Below, one piece after another: positions 1 through 10,404 of a DNA stretch of 64,000 nt. The position numbers and the translations under genes were made by a program. The DNA lies in contig NZ_CP135922.1 in NCBI RefSeq assembly GCF_032399705.1, positions 806,001 through 870,000 of the forward strand. The letters are read 5' to 3'. A model generated the notes under the pieces. That model was not told the origin of the DNA. It did no database searches and was given only the letters and a program-made list of their open reading frames with translations. Position 1 is the stretch's first letter, and the number at the start of each line of letters is the position of its first letter. The DNA comes from Paenibacillus sp. BIC5C1. GTDB lineage: Bacteria > Bacillota > Bacilli > Paenibacillales > Paenibacillaceae.

Positions 1-2
1 AA

Positions 3-197
3 GGTATAATTGCCAGAACGGGTCAGGCTGACGCGGAAGCGTTGGAACTCGGTGTAATTCCTAAGCTTCATATATATGGTAAAACCGAAGCAAAGACAGG
101 ACGAAAAATGGGGCATGTCAATCTGCTCTGTCAGGATGTCGAAGAAGGATTACAATGGATTGAACAAACTAATCTTTGGAGGAATACAAATTTATGA
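3..197 (+). CDS. purK: N5-carboxyaminoimidazole ribonucleotide synthase, C-terminal end (partial)
   Basis: Only the last 64 codons are inside the window; the gene begins upstream. The translated end (GIIARTG...[20 protein letters not shown]...) has the PurK C-terminal signature LHxYGKxExxxxRKMGHVN that follows the ATP-grasp domain. PurK uses ATP and bicarbonate to carboxylate AIR to N5-CAIR in cytosolic purine synthesis. The stop codon at 195-197 overlaps the purB start by 4 bp (ATGA), so the two are probably translationally coupled. PurE is expected just upstream. Confidence 0.9.
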   Translation, partial: GIIARTGQADAEALELGVIPKLHIYGKTEAKTGRKMGHVNLLCQDVEEGLQWIEQTNLWRNTNL

Positions 198-1492
198 TCG
201 AACGTTATAGCAGACCCGAAATGAGAGCCATCTGGACGGAGGAGAACAAATTCAAGTCTTGGCTGGAAGTTGAAATTTGTGCATGTGAAGCTTGGGCGGA
301 GCTTGGCGTCATTCCTAAGGAAGAAGCAGCATTGCTTCGTCAGAACGCTTCTTTTGACATCGACCGCATTTACGAGATTGAACAGGAAACACGTCATGAC
401 GTTATTGCTTTCACGCGTACGGTATCTGAAAGTCTGGGCGCTGAGCGGAAATGGGTGCACTACGGACTGACTTCCACGGATGTCGTTGATACGGCTCTTG
501 GATATGTACTGCGTCAGGCAAACGAAATCCTGGAACGTGACATTGTGAACTTTATCGAAATTTTACGTGAAAAAGCGAAGACCTATCAGCACACGCCAAT
601 GATGGGACGTACACATGGGGTACATGCGGAGCCAACGACGTTTGGTCTGAAAATGGCACTCTGGCATGAAGAAATGAAACGGAATTTGGAGCGTTTCCGC
701 CACGCGGCAGACAACGTACAATACGGTAAGATCTCTGGAGCAGTTGGTACTTACGCGAACATTGATCCGTTTGTTGAAGAGTTTGTCTGCGAGAAGTTGG
801 GTACGAAGCCTGCACCAATCTCGACTCAAACGCTGCAACGTGACCGTCATGCAGAATACATGGCTACACTGGCATTGATCGCAACATCTCTGGACAAGTT
901 TGCTACAGAAGTACGTGCGTTGCAAAAGAGTGAGTTCCGTGAAGTGGAAGAAGCATTTGCAAAAGGTCAAAAAGGATCTTCGGCAATGCCGCACAAACGT
1001 AACCCAATCGGCAGTGAAAATATTTCCGGTCTGTCCCGCGTTATTCGCGGACATATGGTATCGGCATACGAGAACGTGACGTTGTGGCACGAGCGCGATA
1101 TCTCGCACTCTTCCGTAGAGCGTATCATTCTGCCGGATGCAACGATGCTGCTGAACTACATGCTGAACCGTTTCGGAAACATCGTGAAGAACCTGACGGT
1201 ATTCCCTGAAAATATGAAACGCAATATGGAGCGCACCTTCGGTGTACCATTCTCCGGTCGCGTAATGACGAAGCTGATCGACAAAGGTTTCAGCCGTGAG
1301 CAGGCATACGATACGGTTCAGCCACGTGCGATGCAAGCATGGGAAGAACAACGCCAGTTCCAGGATATCGTGAAATCCACACCGGAAATTACGGAAGTGC
1401 TGAGCGACGAGGAAATCGCAGATGCGTTCAACCCGTCATGGCACCTGAAGCATGTGGATACAATCTTCAAAAAACTTGGTTTGAACGACTAA
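194..1492 (+). CDS. purB: Adenylosuccinate lyase
   Basis: 432 aa, the usual Bacillus length. It cleaves SAICAR to AICAR plus fumarate, and adenylosuccinate to AMP, in the cytosol as a homotetramer. The fumarase/aspartase superfamily signature [11 protein letters not shown] lies at about residues 261-271, with the catalytic serine in the SS pair; the conserved TSTDVVDTA and GRTHG motifs are present, with His141 in the latter. A longer frame opens at a TTG at 176, but the ATG at 194 has GGAGG 11 nt upstream and overlaps the purK stop as ATGA, so I use 194. It is followed by a 237-bp gap holding a hairpin repeat before purC. Confidence 0.97.
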   Translation: MIERYSRPEMRAIWTEENKFKSWLEVEICACEAWAELGVIPKEEAALLRQNASFDIDRIYEIEQETRHDVIAFTRTVSESLGAERKWVHYGLTSTDVVDTALGYVLRQANEILERDIVNFIEILREKAKTYQHTPMMGRTHGVHAEPTTFGLKMALWHEEMKRNLERFRHAADNVQYGKISGAVGTYANIDPFVEEFVCEKLGTKPAPISTQTLQRDRHAEYMATLALIATSLDKFATEVRALQKSEFREVEEAFAKGQKGSSAMPHKRNPIGSENISGLSRVIRGHMVSAYENVTLWHERDISHSSVERIILPDATMLLNYMLNRFGNIVKNLTVFPENMKRNMERTFGVPFSGRVMTKLIDKGFSREQAYDTVQPRAMQAWEEQRQFQDIVKSTPEITEVLSDEEIADAFNPSWHLKHVDTIFKKLGLND

Positions 1493-1547
1493 TATAATCC
1501 TTTCATAAGGCTAGAGAACAGAATGATGGGTCAGCAGGGAACGCAGA

Positions 1548-1662
1548 GGACAGAAATAAGCTGAAGAAGCGAAGCGTTCGCCTTTATCCCCGGATTTTCA
1601 CTTTGAAAAAGTGGAATCAAAAAATCTGGGGATAACAGCGATCGGAAGATTGTTCTGTCATC
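1548..1662 (+). repeat. Intergenic long-hairpin repeat, copy 1
   Basis: First of five related intergenic elements. The core reads AGCGTTCGCCTTTATCCCC and GGATTTT, then a short loop, then AAAATCTGGGGATAACAGCGATCGG, so the two halves pair over about 20 bp with a few mismatches. An outer arm GACAGAA (from about 1550) pairs with TTCTGTC (about 1653). It lies between purB and purC in the same orientation as transcription. The function is unknown; it has no T-tract and is not a simple terminator. Confidence 0.75.
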
Positions 1663-1729
1663 GGAGTGAAGTGTGCATCATCACGGCTCTGTTTATAGCC
1701 CTACATCTCCTGAAAGAAGGTGAGCCTCC

Positions 1730-2605
1730 ATGGCGCTGTCCACTGCGGCAGATCTCGTTAAAGCTCCTTTGTTATACAAGGGAAAAGTGCGTGAGTTGTA
1801 CGATCTGGGTGAACATTTTCTCATCGTGGTTACGGACCGGATTTCGGCATTTGACTATGTGCTGGACCCGGCCGTTCCCGAGAAGGGCAATGTGCTTAAT
1901 AAACTGAGCAGCTTCTGGTTTGAACTGACGGACGACATGATGGATAACCACGTGGTGCATACGGATGTAAACCAATTGGGCGATGTCATCACTGATCCTG
2001 AACAGCTCAAAGACCGCATCATGGTGACCCGCAAAGCCGAGCGCATTGATATTGAATGTGTGGTACGCGGATACATTACCGGAGGCGGGTGGAGACAATA
2101 TGAGAAAAGCGGAGAGGTCAACGGCATCAAGCTGCCGGAGGGACTTCGCAAAAACGCCAAGCTCGACGTTCCCATCTTCACCCCAGCAGCTAAAAACGAT
2201 GTCGGTCATGACGAAGACATTCCGATGGATCGAATGAAAGAAATTGTCGGAGATGCTCTGGCGATTGAGCTTCAGGAAAAGAGCCTGCGTCTCTACGAAT
2301 TCGCTCGCGACTATTGCGATCAGCGGGGCATCATTCTCGCAGACTGCAAATTCGAGTTCGGCATGGTCGACGGCAAAGTCATTCTGATCGATGAAATCTT
2401 CACGCCAGACGCTTCTCGCTTCTGGGCCCAGGAGAATTATGCACTCGACATCGAGATCGACAGCATGGATAAAGAGCCAGTGCGCACCTATCTGTTAGGC
2501 AGCGATTGGGACAAGAACAGCAAACCTGACCCGCTGCCACAAGAGGTAGTGGAGGCCACAACCGCAAGATACGTCGATATTTATAACCGTTTAACGGAAA
2601 AATAA
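1730..2605 (+). CDS. purC: SAICAR synthetase
   Basis: 291 aa. It joins CAIR and aspartate with ATP to give SAICAR. The N-terminal nucleotide-binding motif YKGKVRELYD is at residues 16-25, followed by TDRISAFD; VVRGYITGGGW, the DCKFEFG stretch and LIDEIFTPDASRFW are all present. It is longer than B. subtilis PurC (about 240 aa) and closer in length to the roughly 300-aa form. The ATG at 1730 is preceded by an AAGGTGAGCC-type ribosome site. Flanking gaps are unusually long for a pur operon because of repeat elements. Confidence 0.96.
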   Translation: MALSTAADLVKAPLLYKGKVRELYDLGEHFLIVVTDRISAFDYVLDPAVPEKGNVLNKLSSFWFELTDDMMDNHVVHTDVNQLGDVITDPEQLKDRIMVTRKAERIDIECVVRGYITGGGWRQYEKSGEVNGIKLPEGLRKNAKLDVPIFTPAAKNDVGHDEDIPMDRMKEIVGDALAIELQEKSLRLYEFARDYCDQRGIILADCKFEFGMVDGKVILIDEIFTPDASRFWAQENYALDIEIDSMDKEPVRTYLLGSDWDKNSKPDPLPQEVVEATTARYVDIYNRLTEK

Positions 2606-2632
2606 GTTTGAGTAAGGGACGTTTGAGTGTAG

Positions 2633-2757
2633 GCTACGGGAAAGTTTGGCTTTCGATCGCTGTTGCCCCCGGAATGTTTGGATTGGAATCCTTTCTTCAA
2701 AAGGAAACATTCCGGTTGCAAAGGCGAGCGCTAACGCTTCTCCAGCTCAAATTTTTC
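2633..2757 (-). repeat. Intergenic long-hairpin repeat, copy 2 (reversed)
   Basis: Read on the minus strand it shows the same plan as copy 1: GGAGAAGCGTTAGCGCTCGCC, a CCGGAATGTTTCC arm, a loop, AAACATTCCGGGGGC, then CAACAGCGATCG. The CCGGAATGTTT arm and its partner form the main stem. It lies opposite to transcription in the purC-purS gap and faces copy 3. The inner stem bases differ from copy 1 while pairing is kept. Confidence 0.7.
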
Positions 2758-2960
2758 CCTCCACCAGTGTCAAACTGGGGATGAGGCAATTAAACCAAGA
2801 CTTTTATTAAACTGGAAGTCTATCAATATAAAAAAACAGTAGGGTTACTCATTTAACTCGAAGACCATTCACTTTTTTCACGTAATGGTCAGGCTCGACC
2901 ATTACACACCGTGCAACGTAAAGGGTTTAGGCCTTTAAAAAAACGTCGCATGGACTAGCG
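2758..2960. other. Middle of the 558-bp purC-purS gap
   Basis: No gene is seen here. It contains a perfect hairpin, GTAATGGTC (2882-2890), loop AGGCTC, GACCATTAC (2897-2905), without a T-tract, and several A-runs. It could be a processing site or a separate leader for purSQL; nothing in the sequence decides this. Confidence 0.4.
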
Positions 2961-3090
2961 GAGGGGCGGAATTGTTCTTAAAGGAGCGATAGCGTTCGCC
3001 TTTGTCCCCGGGTTTTGACCGCACAGCGGTTCAAAACAATTCAGAAAAACCTGGGGACAACAGCGACCGGAAGAACAATCCGCCCCGGAG
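2961..3090 (+). repeat. Intergenic long-hairpin repeat, copy 3
   Basis: Best-preserved outer stem of the family: GGGGCGGAATTGTTCTT (2963-2979) against AAGAACAATCCGCCCC (3071-3086), with one unpaired base. The core AGCGTTCGCCTTTGTCCCC and its partner CTGGGGACAACAGCGACCGG lie inside. It ends 73 bp upstream of purS in the direction of transcription. Confidence 0.75.
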
Positions 3091-3163
3091 CAAGCTCCCA
3101 AGTCACTTTTTTAACAGCATAAAGCATTTATCCCGTTCATTACTGAGGAGGAACATAAGGATC

Positions 3164-3409
3164 ATGATTAAAGCAACCGTCTATGTCACTATTAAGCAAA
3201 GCGTTCTCGACCCGCAAGGAGTAGCTGTTCAAGGTGCCCTGCACTCGATGGGATTCAATGAAGTGGAAAGTGTACGGATTGGTAAAGTCATGGAACTGAC
3301 TCTGGATACAACAGACCGTGCGGAAGCGGAGAAACGATTGACAGTAATGTGTGAGAAGCTGCTGGCTAACACCGTTGTTGAAGATTACCGCTACGAATTG
3401 GAGGGTTAA
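3164..3409 (+). CDS. purS: Phosphoribosylformylglycinamidine synthase subunit PurS
   Basis: 81 aa, the typical PurS size. It is the small structural subunit that bridges PurQ and PurL in the FGAM synthase complex of Gram-positive bacteria. The sequence has the family pattern [21 protein letters not shown], then [13 protein letters not shown] longer in-frame frame starts at 3002 inside repeat copy 3, but the ATG at 3164 behind GAGGAGGAACATAAGG fits the family. It precedes purQ by 4 nt, and the purQ Shine-Dalgarno lies in its last codons. Confidence 0.95.
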   Translation: MIKATVYVTIKQSVLDPQGVAVQGALHSMGFNEVESVRIGKVMELTLDTTDRAEAEKRLTVMCEKLLANTVVEDYRYELEG

Positions 3410-3413
3410 TCCC

Positions 3414-4103
3414 ATGAAATTTGCAGTTCTTGTGTTTCCTGGATCCAACTGCGACATCGACTGTTACAAAGCAGTAGAAGATGCGATTGGACAAGAGGTT
3501 GATTATGTATGGCACACGGCTACAGATTTATCGGCTTATGATTGTATCCTTGTTCCAGGTGGTTTCTCTTATGGAGACTATCTGCGCTGCGGAGCGATCT
3601 CCCGTTTTGCACCCGTAATGAATGAGGTAGCTAAGGCTGCTGAACAAGGTAAATATATTCTCGGCATTTGCAACGGATTCCAGATCCTCACTGAGGCAGG
3701 ATTGCTTCCTGGCGCGTTGATCCGCAACATGTCGCTGAAATTCCGTTGTCACGATACGGTGTTGAAAGTGGCGAATGCAGCTACTCCATTTACACGTGAC
3801 TATGCACCTGGGGAAGAGATCGTTATTCCTATTGCTCACGGTGAAGGAAACTATTACTGTGACGAAGAAACACTAGCAAGTTTGCAGGCAAACAACCAGA
3901 TCGTCTTTACGTATGGCAGCAACCCGAACGGTTCCCTGGGTGATATCGCGGGAATCTGTAATGAGGGTGGAAATGTGGTTGGCATGATGCCACATCCAGA
4001 GCGCGCGGTGGACTCACTGCTGGGTTCGGAAGACGGCAAACGTATGTTTACATCTATTTTGAAAGCATGGAGGGATCGGCATGACGCAGCAGCTATCCGC
4101 TAA
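3414..4103 (+). CDS. purQ: Phosphoribosylformylglycinamidine synthase, glutaminase subunit PurQ
   Basis: 229 aa class I glutamine amidotransferase that supplies ammonia to PurL. The nucleophile is Cys86 in GICNGFQ; the catalytic His-Glu pair sits in MMPHPERA near the C-terminus. The start is the ATG at 3414, 8 nt after the GGAGGG that overlaps the end of purS; an upstream in-frame start at 3351 lies inside purS and is rejected. It overlaps purL by 23 bp. Confidence 0.97.
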   Translation: MKFAVLVFPGSNCDIDCYKAVEDAIGQEVDYVWHTATDLSAYDCILVPGGFSYGDYLRCGAISRFAPVMNEVAKAAEQGKYILGICNGFQILTEAGLLPGALIRNMSLKFRCHDTVLKVANAATPFTRDYAPGEEIVIPIAHGEGNYYCDEETLASLQANNQIVFTYGSNPNGSLGDIAGICNEGGNVVGMMPHPERAVDSLLGSEDGKRMFTSILKAWRDRHDAAAIR

Positions 4104-6324
4104 GGAACCGACGGCAGAACAGGTCGCAGAACATAAACTTTACGCACAAATGGGCGTGTCTGACAGCGAGTATGAGCTGATCTGTGAGTTCATGGGGCGT
4201 AAGCCGAACTACACGGAAATTGGTGTTTTCAGTGTGATGTGGTCGGAGCACTGCGCTTATAAAAACTCCAAGCCATTGCTGCGCCGTTTCCCAACCACTG
4301 GACCACGTGTCCTGATGGGACCTGGTGAAGGTGCCGGTATCGTGGATATCGGTGACAATCAGGCCGTTGTATTCAAAATTGAAAGCCATAACCATCCTTC
4401 CGCGGTTGAGCCTTATCAAGGTGCGGCAACAGGTGTGGGCGGCATTATCCGTGATATTTTCTCCATGGGTGCAAGACCCGTAGCAATACTGAACTCCCTG
4501 CGTTTCGGTAAGCTGGAGAGCGATCGCGTTAAATATTTGTTCGAACATGTGGTAGCGGGTATTGCTGGATACGGTAACTGTATCGGTATTCCTACCGTTG
4601 GTGGCGAAGTGATGTTTGATGAGAGCTATGAAGGTAATCCGCTGGTTAACGCGATGTGTGTGGGTCTGATTGATCATGACAAGATTCAGCGCGGTGTAGC
4701 TAAAGGCGTAGGTAACCCGGTTTACTATGTGGGCCCGCCAACAGGCCGTGATGGAATTCATGGAGCAACCTTTGCATCGGTTGAACTGACGGAAGAATCC
4801 GAGTCCCAACGGACAGCGGTTCAGGTCGGTGATCCGTTTATGGAGAAACTGGTAATGGAATCCTGTCTGGAATTGATCGACACGGGCATCGTGCTCGGGA
4901 TTCAGGATATGGGTGCTGCTGGTCTGACATGTTCGAGTGCAGAGATGGCAAGTAAAGCGGGTAACGGTCTGGAATTGTATCTGGATCAGGTACCACAGCG
5001 TGAAGAAGGCATGACGCCTTACGAGATGATGTTGTCCGAGTCCCAGGAACGGATGTTGTTCGTTGTTGAGCCGAAGGATGAGGCGCAGGCGATGGAAATC
5101 TTTGAACGTTGGGGCGTAATCTGTGCGAAAGTCGGTAAAGTAACGGATGACGGACGTCTGAAATTGATCCACCACGGTGAAGTGGTTGGAGATATGCCAG
5201 TAACGGCACTGGTTGACGAATGTCCAGTGTACGACAAACCTTCTTCTGTACCTGCATACTATGAGCAAAGTGCTTCCATCGACACGCTTCGTTACGACGA
5301 AGTGTCGGATCTCGGCGGAGCGCTGAAACAAGTGCTGGCTTCACCAACAGTAGCAAGTAAAAAATGGATTTATGATCAATACGATTACATGGTACGTACA
5401 AGCACTGCCGTTCGTCCGGGGTCGGATGCAGCCGTAGTCACGATTCGTGGCACACGCAAAGGTCTCGCGATGACAACGGACTGTAATGGACGTTATGTAT
5501 ATCTGGATCCAGAAGTAGGCGGACGGATTGCAGTCAGTGAAGCTGCCCGTAACATTGTATGTTCCGGTGCAGAGCCACTCGCGATTACGGACAACCTGAA
5601 CTTTGGTAACCCGGAGAAGCCGGATATTTTCTGGCAGATGGAAAAAGCAGTAGACGGTATGGCGGAAGCTTGCCGCGTGCTGGATACGCCAGTTATCGGT
5701 GGTAATGTGAGTCTGTACAACGAAAACGCTAAAGGCTCTATCTATCCAACACCAGTGGTTGGTATGGTTGGTCTCGTTCATGATACAGATCACATCACAA
5801 CACAAGCATTCAAATCCGAAGGTGATGTTATCATCCTCCTCGGTGAAACAAAAGCTGAGCTGGGTGGCAGCGAGCTGCAATACGCGGTTCATGGCCAGAC
5901 GGAAGGTCGTCCGCCAGAACTGAATTTGCAAACGGAAAAAGCGTTGCTCAGCACCGTGCTGGAAGCTATTCAATCCGGTCTCGTTCGCTCGGCACATGAC
6001 TTGTCTGAAGGCGGCTTGGCTGTTGCACTCGCAGAGTCTTGTATCAGTGGTAACGTTGGAGCACAGGTGAATGTCGAGACTGCACTGCGGGCAGATCACG
6101 CCCTATTCAGTGAGAGCCAATCTCGTATTTTGCTGTCGGCTTCGCCGGAGCAAGCAGGTAAGCTGGAAGCTTTTGTACGTGAACGTGGTGTGCCTGTAGC
6201 TGTTATTGGACGTGTAGAAGGAAGTAACCTGACAATTGAATTGAACGGAACATCAGCCGTGAACGAACCTGTAGGAGGTTTAGCTCAGGTCTGGGAGGAT
6301 GCGATTCCATGTCTCATGAACTGA
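4081..6324 (+). CDS. purL: Phosphoribosylformylglycinamidine synthase, synthetase subunit PurL
   Basis: 747 aa, the small-PurL form that needs PurS and PurQ. It converts FGAR, ATP and glutamine-derived ammonia to FGAM. Visible motifs are [11 protein letters not shown] near residue 56, the [21 protein letters not shown] stretch, [12 protein letters not shown], and the second AIR-synthase-like half with GGNVSLYNE and [20 protein letters not shown] 4081 follows GGAGGGATCGGC and lies inside the purQ end. It overlaps purF by 16 bp. Confidence 0.97.
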   Translation: MTQQLSAKEPTAEQVAEHKLYAQMGVSDSEYELICEFMGRKPNYTEIGVFSVMWSEHCAYKNSKPLLRRFPTTGPRVLMGPGEGAGIVDIGDNQAVVFKIESHNHPSAVEPYQGAATGVGGIIRDIFSMGARPVAILNSLRFGKLESDRVKYLFEHVVAGIAGYGNCIGIPTVGGEVMFDESYEGNPLVNAMCVGLIDHDKIQRGVAKGVGNPVYYVGPPTGRDGIHGATFASVELTEESESQRTAVQVGDPFMEKLVMESCLELIDTGIVLGIQDMGAAGLTCSSAEMASKAGNGLELYLDQVPQREEGMTPYEMMLSESQERMLFVVEPKDEAQAMEIFERWGVICAKVGKVTDDGRLKLIHHGEVVGDMPVTALVDECPVYDKPSSVPAYYEQSASIDTLRYDEVSDLGGALKQVLASPTVASKKWIYDQYDYMVRTSTAVRPGSDAAVVTIRGTRKGLAMTTDCNGRYVYLDPEVGGRIAVSEAARNIVCSGAEPLAITDNLNFGNPEKPDIFWQMEKAVDGMAEACRVLDTPVIGGNVSLYNENAKGSIYPTPVVGMVGLVHDTDHITTQAFKSEGDVIILLGETKAELGGSELQYAVHGQTEGRPPELNLQTEKALLSTVLEAIQSGLVRSAHDLSEGGLAVALAESCISGNVGAQVNVETALRADHALFSESQSRILLSASPEQAGKLEAFVRERGVPVAVIGRVEGSNLTIELNGTSAVNEPVGGLAQVWEDAIPCLMN

Positions 6325-7787
6325 CGACAGGACCATTGTGGACAGGTGATTATTATAACGAAGGGTCCGGCAAGGAAGGACTCGACAAATTAAAGGAAGA
6401 ATGCGGAGTATTCGGGGTGTTCAAACATCCTGACGCCGCATCACTATCCTATTATGGCCTGCATGCCCTTCAACACCGGGGTGAAGAAAGTGCAGGGATG
6501 TGTGTAAGTGACGGTAACGAGTTTCACTACCACCGTGGTATGGGTCTGGTGAAGGAAGTCTTCACCAAAGACCTGATGCAGACGTTAACCGGGGATATCT
6601 CCATCGGACACGTTCGTTATTCAACGAGTGGTGACAGTAAGCTGACGAACGCACAACCATTGGTATTCAAATACCGTGATGGTGATCTGGCTGTAGCAAC
6701 GAACGGAAACATTGTAAATGCGCCAACAATCCGGCGTGAATTGGAGCAGGGCGGATCTATTTTTCAAACGACCAGTGATACCGAAGTTATTGCCCATCTA
6801 ATCGCGAGATCTTCCAAAGGATTGGTAGAAGCTGCGAAGGATGCGTTCCAACGGATTGTGGGTGGTTATGCATTTCTGATCATGACCAACGACAAGTTGC
6901 TGGTTGCTTCTGATCCTCATGGTCTGCGTCCGCTCACAATGGGTAAATTGGGAGATGCGTATCTGTTCGCATCCGAGACGTGTGCCCTCGAGACGATTGG
7001 CGCAGAGTTGATTCGTGACATTGAGCCAGGCGAACTGTTGGTACTGGATGCGGATGGTCTTCATGAAGACCGCTTTGATCATCACAAACACCGCAAGGCA
7101 CTGTGTGCGATGGAGTATATCTACTTTGCCCGTCCGGACAGTGACATGAATGGTGCAAACCAGCACGCTGCGCGTAAACGGATGGGTAGCCGGATGGCGA
7201 TTGAGTCGTTTGTCGATGCAGATCTGGTAACAGGTGTACCGGACTCCAGTATTTCCGCGGCAATTGGCTACGCCGAGCAGACAGGGATTCCGTATGAGAT
7301 GGGTATGATCAAAAACAAATACACCGGACGTACGTTTATCCAGCCAAGCCAGGAACTGCGGGAGCAAGGCGTGAAGATGAAACTGAGCGCTGTACGTCGC
7401 GTTGTGGAAGGCAAACGTGTGGTTATGATTGACGACTCCATTGTGCGGGGAACCACTTCCCGGCGGATCGTAAACATGCTCCGGGATGCCGGAGCAACAG
7501 AGGTGCATGTACGGATTACATCACCACCGTTCAAAAACCCGTGCTTCTACGGTATTGATACGCCTGACAGTCGCGAATTGATTGCCTCTCAACTGTCAGT
7601 GGAAGAAATTTGCCGTGAAATCAACGCGGACTCCCTGTCGTTCCTCAGCCCCGATGGGCTGATTACATCGATTCAGGGAGATAATCAGGATGACTACAAA
7701 GGCGGGCTTTGCCTCGCATGCTTTGATAATGATTATCCAACCCGCCTCGATTTCGGCGGCGAAGAGAAATTCGGCTGTAGCTGCTAG
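6309..7787 (+). CDS. purF: Amidophosphoribosyltransferase (glutamine PRPP amidotransferase)
   Basis: 492 aa; it catalyses the first committed step, PRPP plus glutamine to phosphoribosylamine. The N-terminal nucleophile hydrolase domain starts at Cys32 in EECGVFG, so the propeptide is 31 residues; B. subtilis has 11. The PRPP-binding motif [18 protein letters not shown] is present. Cysteines in [18 protein letters not shown] and GLCLACF match the 4Fe-4S cluster ligands of the Bacillus enzyme. The only ATG upstream of Cys32 is at 6309, behind GGAGGATGCGATTCC and overlapping the purL end. It ends 3 bp before the tandem repeat array. Confidence 0.96.
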   Translation: MSHELTTGPLWTGDYYNEGSGKEGLDKLKEECGVFGVFKHPDAASLSYYGLHALQHRGEESAGMCVSDGNEFHYHRGMGLVKEVFTKDLMQTLTGDISIGHVRYSTSGDSKLTNAQPLVFKYRDGDLAVATNGNIVNAPTIRRELEQGGSIFQTTSDTEVIAHLIARSSKGLVEAAKDAFQRIVGGYAFLIMTNDKLLVASDPHGLRPLTMGKLGDAYLFASETCALETIGAELIRDIEPGELLVLDADGLHEDRFDHHKHRKALCAMEYIYFARPDSDMNGANQHAARKRMGSRMAIESFVDADLVTGVPDSSISAAIGYAEQTGIPYEMGMIKNKYTGRTFIQPSQELREQGVKMKLSAVRRVVEGKRVVMIDDSIVRGTTSRRIVNMLRDAGATEVHVRITSPPFKNPCFYGIDTPDSRELIASQLSVEEICREINADSLSFLSPDGLITSIQGDNQDDYKGGLCLACFDNDYPTRLDFGGEEKFGCSC

Positions 7788-7790
7788 CTG

Positions 7791-8242
7791 TTAAGCCCCG
7801 CCTTGCGGAGCAACAGGGGCTCAGGCAGCGATGCGAAGCAGCTGCCCCGGGTCGCAGCCCGAGCCCTTAAGCCCCGCCTTGCGGAGCAACAGGGGCCCAG
7901 GCAGCGATGCGAAGCAGCTGCCCCCTGGCGTAGCCCAGCTCTTAAGCCCCGCCTTGCGGAGCAACAGGGGCCCAGGCAGCCAAGCGAAGCAGCTGCCCCG
8001 GGTCGCAGCCCTTGCCCCTAAGCCCCGCCTTGCGGAGCAACAGGGGCCCAAGCAGCCAGGCGAAGCAGCTGCCCCCGGGCGTAGCCCAGCCCTTAAGCCC
8101 CGCCTTGCGGAGCAACAGGGGCCCAGGCAGCCAAGCGAAGCAGCTGCCCCCGGGCGTAGCCCAGCCCTTAAGCCCCGCCTTGCGGAGCAACAGGGGCTCA
8201 GGCAGCCAGGCGAAGCAGCTGCCTCCGGGCTTGCCCCGCAGC
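7791..8242 (+). repeat. Six-unit tandem repeat array, 75-76 bp per unit
   Basis: Units start at about 7791, 7867, 7942, 8018, 8093 and 8168. Each begins TTAAGCCCCGCCTTGCGGAG, continues CAACAGGGGC, and then has GGCAGC...GCTGCC, so each can form an outer GCCCC/GGGGC stem with an inner CCGC-CTT-GCGG, plus a second GGCAGC/GCTGCC hairpin. The unit is very GC-rich compared with the flanking genes. Unit variants partly alternate (units 1 and 3 carry GGGTCGCAGCCC; units 2, 4 and 5 carry GGCGTAGCCCAG). It is not coding and lies between purF and purM inside the operon. Confidence 0.95.
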
Positions 8243-8454
8243 GCAGCCGAGCGGGGTTCGCCGACCAGTGGCCTGCGGCCAACGGAATCGGCGAACAACC
8301 ACGCGAGCACACGAACGAACCAACCATAGCAAGATCATACCAGCCACCCCTGCACCGCTTGTTTGGCGGGTGTCCAGAGGGCCTGCCAAGGTCCTTTGGG
8401 GTCCTCCCGGGCGGGAGGATTTAGGAGGGGCGAAAAAAAAGGAGCTGATTCCAC
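8243..8454 (+). other. Spacer after the array, with further stems
   Basis: No gene is seen. It contains GTTCGCCGA (8256-8264) pairing with TCGGCGAAC (8288-8296) around an inner TGGCC-TGC-GGCCA, and TCCTCCC-GGGC-GGGAGGA (8402-8419). Neither has a U-tract, so neither looks like an intrinsic terminator. With the array this makes 667 bp of highly structured untranslated RNA ahead of purM. Confidence 0.6.
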
Positions 8455-9495
8455 TTGTCCGAAGCATACAAAAACGCCGGCGTCGATATCGCGGCAGGCA
8501 ACGAAGCGGTTGAACGGATGAAAAAACACGTGAAGCGTACCTTCCGTCCGGAAGTGATGACAGATCTGGGGGGCTTTGGCGCCCTGTTCGGTTTGAACAA
8601 AGATAAATATGATGAGCCGGTGCTTGTATCCGGTACAGACGGTGTAGGAACTAAGCTGAAAATCGCATTTGCCATGGACCGTCATGATACCATCGGAATC
8701 GACGCGGTAGCCATGTGTGTGAACGACATTGTGGTACAGGGCGCAGAGCCGCTGTTCTTCCTCGATTATCTGGCATGTGACAAAGTCATCCCGGAGAAAA
8801 TCGAAGCCATTGTTGCGGGAATCGCAGAAGGGTGTCATCAGTCGGGCTGTGCTCTGATCGGTGGCGAAACGGCTGAAATGCCGGGCATGTACAGTGAAGG
8901 TGAATACGATATTGCCGGATTTACCGTAGGTATCGTGGACAAAGCGAAAATCATTAACGGTACAACGATCGCTCCTGGCGACACGGTGATTGGACTTGCA
9001 TCCAGCGGAGTGCATAGTAACGGATTCTCCTTGGTACGCAAACTTTTGTTGGAACAAGCCGGATTGGGCTTGCAGGATGAAGTCGCTGAACTGGGCGGTA
9101 AGCTGGGTGACGCACTGCTGGAACCAACGAAAATCTATGTAAAACCACTCCTGTCCCTGCTTGAAAAGGTAAAAGTAAAAGGCATGGCCCACATTACTGG
9201 TGGTGGCTTCATCGAGAACATTCCGCGTATGCTGCCAAGCAGCGTAAATGTAGATATTGATTATGGTTCTTGGCCGATTCTGCCAATCTTCAACCTGTTG
9301 CAAGAAAAAGGAGCCGTCTCAAACCGCGACATGTTCACCACGTTTAATATGGGGATCGGACTTGTCCTGGTTGTGAACGAAGCAGATGCAGGTGAAGCAT
9401 TGGAACAATTGAAAGCATCTGGTGAAGAAGCGTACATCATTGGACGTGTGACCGAAGGAGATGCGCGAGTAACCTTCACGGGAGCGGATGTTTAA
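8455..9495 (+). CDS. purM: Phosphoribosylformylglycinamidine cyclo-ligase (AIR synthetase)
   Basis: 346 aa; it closes the imidazole ring of FGAM using ATP. Motifs are [48 protein letters not shown] and [14 protein letters not shown]. The start is a TTG at 8455 ([16 protein letters not shown]) with AAGGAG 10 nt upstream; no better ATG exists before the conserved N-terminus. The TAA stop shares its last base with the purN ATG. Confidence 0.96.
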   Translation: MSEAYKNAGVDIAAGNEAVERMKKHVKRTFRPEVMTDLGGFGALFGLNKDKYDEPVLVSGTDGVGTKLKIAFAMDRHDTIGIDAVAMCVNDIVVQGAEPLFFLDYLACDKVIPEKIEAIVAGIAEGCHQSGCALIGGETAEMPGMYSEGEYDIAGFTVGIVDKAKIINGTTIAPGDTVIGLASSGVHSNGFSLVRKLLLEQAGLGLQDEVAELGGKLGDALLEPTKIYVKPLLSLLEKVKVKGMAHITGGGFIENIPRMLPSSVNVDIDYGSWPILPIFNLLQEKGAVSNRDMFTTFNMGIGLVLVVNEADAGEALEQLKASGEEAYIIGRVTEGDARVTFTGADV

Positions 9496-10112
9496 TGGCG
9501 AATTACCGTATTGCTGTATTTGCCTCTGGTGAAGGGTCTAACTTTCAGGCATTGGTTGATGCAGCAAGGAACGGAGGGCTCGGGGCATCCATAGATCTGC
9601 TGGTATGTGACAAACCGGCTGCACGTGTAGTGCAGCGGGCGCAGGATGCAGGTGTGGAATGCCATCTGTTTACTCCCAAAAATTATGATTCCCGCGAAGC
9701 CTACGAGGCTGAGATCGTGGAAGTGCTTGAATCCAGAAACATTGACCTGGTTGTTCTTGCCGGCTACATGAGATTGTTGACTTCAGTTGTGGTAGATCGC
9801 TATGCAGGACGACTTATTAACATTCATCCGTCCTTGTTGCCAGCGTTTGCAGGCAAAGATGCCATAGGGCAGGCGCTTGAATATGGTGTTAAAATCACCG
9901 GGGTTACCGTTCACTTTGTGGATGGGGGCATGGATACAGGGCCGATTATTGCCCAGCATCCTGTTCCGATTTTGCCAGAGGATACGGCTGAATCCGTTAG
10001 TAGTTCCATCCATGCTGCCGAACAGCAACTGTACCCTGAGGTTGTGTCCTGGTTTGCTCAGGGATGGGTTCAACTCGAAGGTCGACAAGTTACGGTACGG
10101 AAACCGGTTTGA
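9495..10112 (+). CDS. purN: Phosphoribosylglycinamide formyltransferase (GART)
   Basis: 205 aa; it transfers formyl from 10-formyl-THF to GAR. The formyltransferase motifs IAVFASGEGSNFQAL at the N-terminus, INIHPSLLPAF (catalytic Asn and His) and VHFVDGGMDTGPII (catalytic Asp) are intact. The start ATG overlaps the purM stop by one base (TAATG), which suggests coupling. It is followed by a 292-bp gap with repeat copy 4. Confidence 0.96.
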   Translation: MANYRIAVFASGEGSNFQALVDAARNGGLGASIDLLVCDKPAARVVQRAQDAGVECHLFTPKNYDSREAYEAEIVEVLESRNIDLVVLAGYMRLLTSVVVDRYAGRLINIHPSLLPAFAGKDAIGQALEYGVKITGVTVHFVDGGMDTGPIIAQHPVPILPEDTAESVSSSIHAAEQQLYPEVVSWFAQGWVQLEGRQVTVRKPV

Positions 10113-10142
10113 TATAAGTTGGAACCTTTTACACGTTAACGG

Positions 10143-10259
10143 AGAGGCCAGAAATAAGCTGGAGAAGCGAAGCGCTCGCCTTTATTACTGGATTTTTACC
10201 TTTGAGAAATTGTTCGAAAAATCTGGGAATAACAGCGATCGAAAGATTATTCTGGACTC
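10143..10259 (+). repeat. Intergenic long-hairpin repeat, copy 4
   Basis: Outer arms GAGGCCAGAAATAA (10143-10156) and TTATTCTGGACTC (10247-10259) pair with one mismatch region. The inner core AGCGCTCGCCTTTATTACTG and its partner CTGGGAATAACAGCGATCG are present. The loop (about 10195-10215) differs from the other copies. It lies in the purN-purH gap, same orientation as transcription. Confidence 0.72.
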
Positions 10260-10404
10260 GTAGTGTTTTAGTGTAAACTCATTTATCAACTTGTATAACA
10301 GAAGTCGAAAATTGGTACGCATTTTGTGATATTTCTCGGGAAATAAATCGGTTGTGTTTCGCCATGAAACGCGAAGCCATGGGACATTAAAGGAGGAGCA
10401 TATT

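Noticed and set aside
7791..8242. Array considered as a CRISPR
   Set aside because: Units are near-identical over the whole 75-76 bp with no unique spacers, and no cas genes are nearby.
7803..8424. Overlapping long frames in several reading frames on both strands across the tandem array
   Set aside because: They arise because a GC-rich unit lacking stops is repeated; they have no ribosome sites and encode the same repeated low-complexity peptide in several frames.
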